Below, piece after piece: positions 28,488 to 36,500 of a stretch of 46,833 nt of DNA; position 1 is the first letter of the stretch; every line of letters begins with the position of its first letter. The position numbers were made by a program, and so were the translations under genes. Below the pieces are notes generated by a model that ran no database searches, was not told the origin of the DNA, and saw only the letters and a program-made list of their open reading frames with translations. The DNA comes from Chloracidobacterium sp. UBA3360 (GTDB taxonomy: Bacteria > Acidobacteriota > Blastocatellia > Pyrinomonadales > Pyrinomonadaceae). Where the stretch lies: assembly GCA_002360555.1 (NCBI GenBank), contig DEQS01000020.1, positions 1 to 46,833 on the forward strand. The letters run 5' to 3'.

Positions 28488-28931
28488 TTATGAAACAATG
28501 CGATTTATGACCGCGACATAATATTGGTTACGTCTTACACGTCCGCCGTTCGTAATAAACAGGTCGAAATCACCAAGATTAAAGTGATTGACCTGATACG
28601 TTTTATCCGTCAAGGGCTGATTAAACGGCCCTTGGAACTTGAGGGTAAAGCTCTCCTGCCCCTTGCGATAACGCCGGCCCTCAGGCCTCACATCTTTCAT
28701 ATCAACCAACCTCAACGAGACGGCATTGCTACCTTCGCCAAACGTAAAGTCGGTATTTGTGAACGGCAAAAATGAGTCCCAAGTGAGCCGCGAAAGGGCA
28801 TCACCGGTCACGTCAGGTATGGCAAAAAGTCCGCCATCGGCCTTTTGTCCCAAAGCAATCCCATTAAACTGCAAAACGGCACCTGCTGCCAGTGGAGCGG
28901 CTGCCAAGAATGTTCGTCGCGTTATCTTCAT
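28488..28931 (-). CDS. DUF6916-like protein with twin-arginine signal
   Basis: 147 residues. The start MKITRRTFLAAAPLAAGAV is a typical Tat signal (RR-x-F-L followed by a modest hydrophobic stretch). The mature part (about 45-147) resembles DUF6916: LTWDSFLPFTNTDFTF ... SLRLVDM ... SFTLKFQGP ... YQVNHFNLGDFDLFI ... YYVAVIN. The same pattern occurs in the next gene upstream, which has no signal. DUF6916 has no assigned function and is, from memory, often found beside collar proteins. GGAGGA lies 9 nt before the ATG. It is the only cassette member with a clear export signal, which places at least one product outside the cytoplasm. Confidence 0.8.
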   Translation of the reverse strand: MKITRRTFLAAAPLAAGAVLQFNGIALGQKADGGLFAIPDVTGDALSRLTWDSFLPFTNTDFTFGEGSNAVSLRLVDMKDVRPEGRRYRKGQESFTLKFQGPFNQPLTDKTYQVNHFNLGDFDLFITNGGRVRRNQYYVAVINRIVS

Positions 28932-28953
28932 ACCTTCAATTCCTCCGAGATCG

Positions 28954-29274
28954 CTATGCTCCCGCCGCTTTGATCAGATTAAATACCGCCTCAAAATAGA
29001 GCCCGGTCTCATCTTTCTTTATCGGCACGAGAAAAAGATCCATCTCGCCCAGTTCCTCGTGTTTCAAAACGTAAATTCCTTGTTGCGTACCGACATCCGG
29101 CTCGGCACGGAAAAGAAGTGTGAAATTTTCCTGAAAATCGTTCGAAACGATCTCTTCAACGCTAACGAGACAGATCTCAAAATCCTTGCCTTCACCGTTG
29201 CTTGCGGTAAATATAGAGTTATTAACTGCCAAAAACTCGCTTTTTGATGGAAGTTGAATGGCAATTTCACTCAT
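28954..29274 (-). CDS. DUF6916-like protein, cytoplasmic form
   Basis: 106 residues. Same core as the downstream gene: SEFLAVNNSIFTA ... FEICLVSVEEI ... NFTLLFRAEP ... GIYVLKHEELGEMDLFLVPI ... YFEAVFNLI. No signal peptide is present. It ends 22 nt before the Tat-linked copy. Probably the first gene of the DUF6916-collar transcript. The start at 29274 lacks a clear Shine-Dalgarno sequence, which is the main uncertainty. Function unknown; small beta-rich fold likely. Confidence 0.75.
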   Translation of the reverse strand: MSEIAIQLPSKSEFLAVNNSIFTASNGEGKDFEICLVSVEEIVSNDFQENFTLLFRAEPDVGTQQGIYVLKHEELGEMDLFLVPIKKDETGLYFEAVFNLIKAAGA

Positions 29275-29319
29275 ATATTATCTACACCGAAAACGAGCCC
29301 AAGATCTGCCATTGCTTTA

Positions 29320-29371
29320 TTGCTATCAACCGAATGCCTAAATAATAGCAGACTTTTTGCTATCAAAACAA
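29320..29371 (-). promoter_or_regulatory. possible cassette promoter with a 10-bp direct repeat
   Basis: On the minus strand, TTGTTT (29371-29366), an 18-nt spacer and TATTAT (29347-29342) could form a weak promoter about 60 nt before the start at 29274. The plus-strand 10-mer TTGCTATCAA occurs twice (29320-29329 and 29357-29366), 37 bp apart and flanking the -10. This suggests an operator, but that is inference. Confidence 0.35.
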
Positions 29372-29385
29372 AAAATCTCGATGAG

Positions 29386-29904
29386 CTAGATATTTTTTGA
29401 CAGAACGTCGCCCTTCCACTCAAACCTCAGATCGACACCTTCGTCGGGAACAACTTTAAAACCCAATCCACCAAAAAGTTTCTGAGACGGATTGAACGGT
29501 TCTATGTAAATACTCACTGATCGGTTCGATTCGCCGGCTTCTTTCTGTAAGCCCGTGACAAGCGAGGTGCCGATGCCTTTCCTCCGAAACTCGTGGATGA
29601 CGGTAATGTCGAGTATCGAGATCTCCCGGTCTCCACGGTCGACATATATCCGGCCGGCCGTTTGGCCGTCATACAAAACAATGTCGTGTGCGGCATTGGG
29701 ATATCTGACCCTATATGTGTAGGTTTGGGCGTCGAGTTGGTGTTCAGCAAAGGCACGCTTTTGAGCATCATCCCAAGGGGTCATTGAGAGTTCGATCTCA
29801 CGGGAGATCTGATATACCTGAAGCAGGAATTCGCGATCATTATCATTGGCCGGACGCAGCCCGACTTGCAGATCGCCAACTGGATGATCACTTGCAACTG
29901 TCAT
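29386..29904 (-). CDS. GNAT-family N-acetyltransferase
   Basis: 172 residues. GNAT signatures: LRPANDNDREFLLQVY near the N-terminus, beta4 with ILDITVIHEF, the acetyl-CoA loop RRKGIGTSLV (about residues 110-120), and a late KLFGGLGFK segment. The upstream GNAT gene ends 3 nt before its ATG, so translation is probably coupled. The two GNATs share an unusual N-terminal part (VY-x-S/I-R-x-x-E ... W-D-x-A-Q-x-A-F). The substrate cannot be read from the sequence. Position next to collar and DUF6916 genes hints at modification of a cassette product or a linked small molecule. Confidence 0.85.
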   Translation of the reverse strand: MTVASDHPVGDLQVGLRPANDNDREFLLQVYQISREIELSMTPWDDAQKRAFAEHQLDAQTYTYRVRYPNAAHDIVLYDGQTAGRIYVDRGDREISILDITVIHEFRRKGIGTSLVTGLQKEAGESNRSVSIYIEPFNPSQKLFGGLGFKVVPDEGVDLRFEWKGDVLSKNI

Positions 29905-29907
29905 AAT

Positions 29908-30384
29908 TTAGGTCCCGGCCCTCCATTCCATTTCGTCGTCAAGCTGCCCTTCGACGCTAACGACAAAGTTGAGTTTTTCGTAAAGACGTCGCGCCGCAAC
30001 ATTGGTTTTGTCTACCTGGAGCAAGAGTGATCTTGAGCTTGCCGCCGCCTCGGATTGAAGTTGTCCGATCAGATATGTCGCAATACCATTGCCGCGAAAT
30101 TGGGGTAATACGGCAACATCCGTCAGGCAGATACTGTTATCCGAGCGGTCCACGATCAAACTGCCCGCTTCGTTACCGCCGAAAACTATAATGCTATAGT
30201 CAGCATCCGGATATTGTATTTTATAAGCCTGCTGACGAACGCGAAACTGCATATCTAGGAACGCAGCCTGCTGAGCGGGATCCCAGCCAAAAGCAGACAC
30301 TTCATCGACGCGTGTACTAAAATACACTTCCCTCAAAAACTTTTCATCGGCGGCGGCGGCCTGGCGAACAACTATCTCGCTCAT
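29908..30384 (-). CDS. GNAT-family N-acetyltransferase, second paralogue
   Basis: 158 residues from the ATG at 30384 (MSEIVVRQAAAADEKFL). A TTG at 30420 would add 12 residues but has no ribosome site and a non-typical leader, so the ATG is preferred. GNAT motifs: CLTDVAVLPQFRGNGIATYLI (beta4 and acetyl-CoA loop, split here as DVAVLPQF and RGNGIATYLI) and NVAARRLYEKLNF near the C-terminus, the usual alpha4/beta6 region. First gene of the cassette in transcriptional order. Pairs with the following GNAT (3-nt gap). Substrate unknown. Confidence 0.82.
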   Translation of the reverse strand: MSEIVVRQAAAADEKFLREVYFSTRVDEVSAFGWDPAQQAAFLDMQFRVRQQAYKIQYPDADYSIIVFGGNEAGSLIVDRSDNSICLTDVAVLPQFRGNGIATYLIGQLQSEAAASSRSLLLQVDKTNVAARRLYEKLNFVVSVEGQLDDEMEWRAGT

Positions 30385-30465
30385 ACTATTACGAGTAACG
30401 ATTGTTGGCCTACGCGTCAAGTCGCGCCAGGATTTTTGTTACAGATCGGGGGATCCGTGTCACAT

Positions 30466-30496
30466 AAAAAAAGGGTGACGACATTTGTCGTCACCC
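30466..30496 (-). terminator. rho-independent terminator of the 2651-residue gene
   Basis: A perfect 10-bp stem (30487-30496 with 30473-30482, ATTT loop on the plus strand) is followed by seven U residues for minus-strand RNA (30466-30472). It lies 26 bp after the stop at 30522. Stem, loop and the adjoining CGTAATTAGCAAGA are shared with 21449-21493. Confidence 0.92.
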
Positions 30497-30521
30497 GTAA
30501 TTAGCAAGACACAAACGAACA

Positions 30522-33500
30522 CTATTGCTCGCGGGTCGTCGTCGGTGTGCTGATGAAGTCAGCATCCGTGACATTGTCGTTAAGCGTGATGACACGGCTC
30601 GGTGCTTCGAAGAAGAACCGTCGTGCACTCACCGTAACGACATAAGTCTCGCCCGCGGTCAGTCCCGGTATGGTGTAGCGTCCGTTGACACCCGTGGTAA
30701 CAGTGATCGGTGTTGTGAGCGAATTGCCCGTAACCGTCACACGTGCACCGCGGATACCGCGTCCGCCAGCCGTCAACACACGTCCGCCGATCGATACATC
30801 CGCTGCCGTCGGAGCCAGGAACTCGAGTCCCCATCCGCCGGCGATACGTCCGACCGCAAAGTTTGCAGCGTCGCCGATCGGCCTCAACTGGCCCGCGTCG
30901 TCGCGGACATAGAGGCTCCATGTGCCGTTCGGGTTGGTCAGTCCAAAGCCCGTTCCTGGTGACCCAAACATCGTCTGTCCGAGCGTGTTAGGCGTCGAAC
31001 AGTTTGGAGTGACATACGGCAGAGCCGGTGCACCAGGTGCGAAAACACTGTTGTTTTCGCATACCGTCGGCAAGAACTGTCCTGTCGTCCAAGCTGCCGA
31101 GTCAGGTACGTGCCCACCCGCAAAGTCGCTAAACGTCAGCGTTACAGGTGCCAACGGATCGATCGGGAACGGTCCGCCGGTGTCCGCAACGAGCAGATAT
31201 TTCTGTCCGAGCGGGCCAACCAGCAGCACGTCCATATTGTCCGGATTAGCATGCGATACGTCGTACAAGGTCACCCGCATCGTACCGACGATATTTGGTG
31301 CTCCGGCCACAACGATCTGTGACGGATACGGATTTGCGACCGTCGCAAAGAACATATTGATCGGGTCATGCGGTATCGCCTGTAAGAACTGCGATGCAGT
31401 GTCGTTGATACTTAGCACCGCCGATGTCTGCGTTCCAGCCGACGCTCCCGAGACAATACTCATTGACAAGCTAGCCGTCTCATCAGGTATTTCGACGACC
31501 GTGTCGCCGGTACAGATCTGGACCGTTGCAAACGCCTCACTGTCACCTGAGTTGAATACAACGTTCTGATTTGTGATCGTACCGTAATCGACGCCCGCCG
31601 TACCGCACGTGCCGCCCGTTCCCGGGTTGCCGCCGCCGGATGTTGTCGAAACCTGTACCGTCGAGACGATCGAGGTATTGCCCGTTCGGACAAGCCTGAT
31701 CTGAGCCGTTTGCGATTCGTCTTCTCTGTACGTTGCTGAGGCAAATTCGACAAATGCCGGCGTCGTACATGTGATCGTGACGTTGGTGATGTTCGCGTTC
31801 GTGATCGTTCCCGAACCGTTTGTCACCGCACAGCTTTGGATCGGTCCCGTCGGCTGCGTCAGCACCGTCACCGCATAGGTTGCTCCGCTCGCGACCGGTG
31901 TCGAGAACGTAAACGCTCCGTCTGCAGCGATCGGCGTGTTATTGCCGCCGTTGTTTTGGATGACCAAACCAGTACCCGTCAAACCGGTAACTGTGCCGCC
32001 AACCGTATAAGTGTTGGTAGTACAGGTGACGGAGACATTGGTGATGTTGGCATTTGTCACCGTTCCCGAACCGTTTGTCACCACACAGGTCTGTGTCGGA
32101 GTTCCCGGCTGGGTCAGAACGGTCACCGCATACGAACCGCCGCTCGCGATAGATGTCGAGAACGTAAACGCTCCGTCCGCAGTGATCGGCGTGTTGTTGC
32201 CACCGTTGTTTTGCAGCACCAGTCCGCTGCCCGACAGGCCGCTGACCGTTCCGCCGACGGTGTAGTTATTGGTCGTACAAGCGACCGAGACGTTTGTCAC
32301 GTTACCCGCACCGACCGTTCCCGAACCATTCGTTACGGTACAGGTCTGAGCCAATTCAGGACTCGTAAGGCTCGGCTGAGTAAACACCGTCACCGCATAC
32401 GTCGCACCGCTCGCGACAGGTGTCGAGAACGTAAACGCTCCGTCTGCAGTGATCGGCAGGTCGTCGCCGCCGTTGTTTCTCAGCGTAAGGCCCGTTCCGT
32501 TCAATCCGCTCACGGTACCGCCGATCGTGTAACTGTTTGTAGTACAAGTTACCGAAACATTGGTGATGTTTGCGTTTGTCACCGAACCCGAACCGCTAGT
32601 CACCACACAGGTCTGTGTCGGTGCCGAAGGCTGTGTAAGTACCGTTACCGCATACGTTCCGCCGCTGGCGACAGGCGTCGCGAACGTAAACGAACCGTTT
32701 GCCGCAACCGGCAGATTGTCACCCGCGTTGTTCTGCAGTACGAGTCCGCTTCCCGCAAGGCCGCTAACCGTACCGCCGACCGTGTAAGTGTTAGTCACAC
32801 AGGTCACTGTTACGTTGGTAACGTTTGCCGCCGCGATCGTACCCGAACCATTCGTGACCGTACACGTCTGCGTCGGCCCGCCCGGCTGCGTCAATACGGT
32901 TACCGCATAGCCCGCTCCCGGAGCAAGTGCCGTCGTGAACGTAAACGCTCCGTTAGCACTGATCGCAAGATCGTTACCCGCATTGTTCTGCAGCACAAGC
33001 CCCGTACCCGAAAGCCCACTAACCGTACCGCCAACCGTGTAAAGTTCAACCTCATCCGCACCGATGTCAAAGCCACCGGCCAATGGACGGGTCTGATTAT
33101 CGATGTCCGTCGTAATGCCGCCGAAGGCAACACCTGTATTTACCGCCGGACTTCCGCCAAGAATATGAAGGTCAGTAGCCGAAGTATAAAGCGGATTGGC
33201 CGCAGTTGTGGCAGCATCTCCGCCCGAATCTGTCTTGAACGTAGCCAAGTCGCGGTTATTTGCAACCAACGAGCCGAGCCATTGTGTGACGTGAGCGGGC
33301 GTGGCGTTAAACAACAAGTTATTGTTTGACCAGGTTGCCGACCACCCGGTTGCCGCTGCATTGGTGTTTGCCATTGCAACGTGGAATCCGGTGCCGCCTG
33401 TACGCGAATCCGCAAATATATTGTCGCGAATACTGACGGCCGAGACACTGTTGCGGTTAAATGCATAAGTGCTGTTCGCGGCCGTTGCGGTTCCGGTAAC

Positions 33501-36500
33501 ATTGACCGAATTGAAATAGTAATTATTGGCTGCAGTTGATAGTTCAAGTATGCCAAAGATCGAGCGGTCAGATGACGCACCGCCGCCGTCTACAGCGACC
33601 ATATTGTTTGAATACGTAGCTGTTGAAGCTCCTTGAGACTGAAGAGCCGTAATAATATCGGCACGAGCCCCAGCCGTCGGGCTAGAACCGTAAATGCCGC
33701 TGATCTTGTTCTTTTCAACAACTGTACCAGCAGCTCCTCCACCGACCACTAGGCCCCAAACACGATTATTCAGGGACGTTACCGCCGCCACACTCGTACT
33801 TCCGATATTTGAGATCGTGTTGCCACGGATCGTCTGAATACCGGTTGCCGAATCAACCAAACCGATGGTCTGCGTGTTGAACGATGCGTCCGGTGTACTG
33901 CCGTTACTGACATTTGTGATCGTGTTGTTGATCGCTGAGTGAGCACCGCCTGTTCCCTCAAGCGACATTCCGAAATAGAATTCGCCCGTAGGAACACCTG
34001 CAGCCGTAGTGAAATTGTTAATCGTGTTATTACTAACATTCACCGCCGTGGTACTGATTGCTCGAATACCATATGAGTCACCGCTGATCTCATACCTTTC
34101 GGCCACATTGGATGAACCAACGGTATTACCCGTTACCGTTCCCATGTTGACCGTACCGGCCTGAACAAAAATACCGTAGCTCGCAGTGAATGAACCTGCC
34201 AAAGTCGAACGAATATTCTTGACTGTATTGCCCTGCACACTCGTTGCAGGCGTAGTGCCGACAGTTAGGTCTATACCACGGAAAGCTTGAGTGGTCGCCA
34301 GGAATGCACCTCCAGCCCCCGGAGCCCCACCACCGATGCTGTTATTGAGGATCGAGTGGCCACTGCCGCCCTGTATCGAAATACCGGTCATCGCCGTCGT
34401 TCGAGCCGCCGTTTGATAGAAGCTGCTCGGATTTATCGTCCAGCCGTTACCGGCACCAGTGGCTGAGACCAAGACACCCGCATTTGTGAAGTTATAGACA
34501 TTACAGCCGGAGACTGTATTGCTTGCGTTCGGGGCACCGGCAGTACCGCTTGAGAACACAGCATTTGCCGGAACACCCGCAGCGTCCGAACGATCTCGAA
34601 TTTCCGATGCAGTAATAAGATTGTTGCTGTTGCCGAGTGGCGAAGAAACAACATTGGACGTACTGAACAGAATCGTTCCGCTGGAGGTCGATGTATTCGC
34701 ACTCTCAACTATCGTGGAGTTGACAGTATTGCCAGTCGCATCATTGATAAACGTGATCGCCGGACCGGATGCTGTATTTCTTATCCTCATACCGCCCGTG
34801 CCGTTGATCGTCACGGCATCTGCTCCGTTAAGCCTGATAAGGCCCCCCGAAGCGGCTCCCTCAATAAGGAAAGCCCCTTGAATCGTTACCGTGTGCGGTG
34901 CCGCAAACTGATTGAGTGCAACCGTTCCGGTTTCTGCAACCAACGTACCTGAGCCAGCCGCCAGATCGCTGGTAAGCGTAATAGTGATCGGACCAGTCAC
35001 AACGTTATTGTTGATAAATTCAAAAATACCGCCTGTGTTTGTAAGCGAGGTGTATGTCTGTCCCGCACCGACTGAAAATGGTCCTGCAACTGAGCTTGCG
35101 ATGTTGTAGCTGTTTATCGTGCCGGTGAGCGGGAATGCCGCTGATGTCAGAGCCACGCTGGTCGGAGCCGCAGCAAAGGTACCGGAGTTAATACCGACAT
35201 TTGGTGTTGTGGCCGTATCTTGTGCAACGACAAAGTATTGAATATTGTCGCCGGGTGCAACACCGCCGCCACCAAACAACAGAGAGTAGTCGATCGTGAA
35301 ATCAAATTGCGATGTCGCGCCGTTTGCCTCAACAAATTTCCAGCCGTCAGTCGCACTGGTGTTATCTGCGAATGTATTGGCATGTCCAGATTTCTTGTAA
35401 TAGACACGCGGACGCGTTCCTGCCGTGCCGTTTACGCCTGTTGCATCCGTAATCGTCACGTTTGCAAGTGCCTGCGTTGGAGTCACCACCTGGTTGCCCA
35501 ACGGAGTGTAACTGATGACAGGAGGGCTCAGATCAAGCAGTACTCCCGTAAATTCATCCGCCCCAACATCTGGTGTGCTTACATTTCGAACGTCACCGTC
35601 AACGTCATCCGTGATTCCGGCGACAGTTGATCCACCGCTTTCGAGCTGTGTCGCGATGGTTGTATCGATATGCAAGAAGTTCGCATTCGATCCGACTGTG
35701 CTTAAGAAATTGGGAGCCTCTGAGAACGATGCAGAATCACGCGGAGCTATTGTGCCCGCCGTGAATACACCCGTTTTATAGGCGACCATTGTCTGAGCAA
35801 CGCTCGTGCCGTCCGAGTAGATCAAATTGGTTGCACTCGGCGTTCCGGCGTAAAAATCATTTCCGTTCGATGTACTGCCATAGTTTGCCAAAGTTCCGGC
35901 GGTTCCGACACTTCTTCGGTACGCAACGGTCAGACCGGTTCCTGCGGCGGTCGAAGTATTGTAGATGATGTTGTTTCGCAGATTTAAAGTTGCTGTGGTC
36001 GCAGTCGAACTCGCCGCATGTGAAATACCGCTGGTTGCGAAATTGGCTCCCGACGAAGATGCATTTAGATAAACTGAGTTAAACGAAACGTTTACATTTG
36101 ATGATGTCGTTGTTGACGAAACATTGATGCCGATGACCGCTGATGCAGGTGCCGTTACAGTCGCTGCCGGAGCTTTAAGGTCACCGATCAGATTATTGTA
36201 AATGTTATTTGTAAGGCCGCCCGATACGGTCAGTCCTGAAACTGTTCCAGTCGCAGTATTTGCCGTAATATCGTAGATCTTATTCTTAAATACGTTCGCC
36301 GTCGTGTTCGATGAGCCTATTACCATAGGCGTTATTGCACCGCTGCTAGTGATGGCGGATATTGTATTGGATGACACATTCGCGGTACCGCTAAATGTAA
36401 CGTTTAGAGCGGTAACTGAGCTGGTACCCGCCGCCCAATTAGAAAATGTGTTTCCTTGAATATTCTTGGTCGGCGACCCGCCGTCGGTATTGCTCCAACC

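Noticed and set aside
30385..30420. TTG start at 30420 for the first GNAT gene.
   Set aside because: No ribosome site, and the extra 12 residues precede the usual GNAT N-terminus beginning MSEIVVRQ.
31836..33329. A 497-codon plus-strand open frame opposite the five tandem repeats.
   Set aside because: Its translation is Arg/Cys/Thr-rich with no recognisable domain and repeats with the same period as the minus-strand repeats. It is a codon-bias shadow of the real gene.
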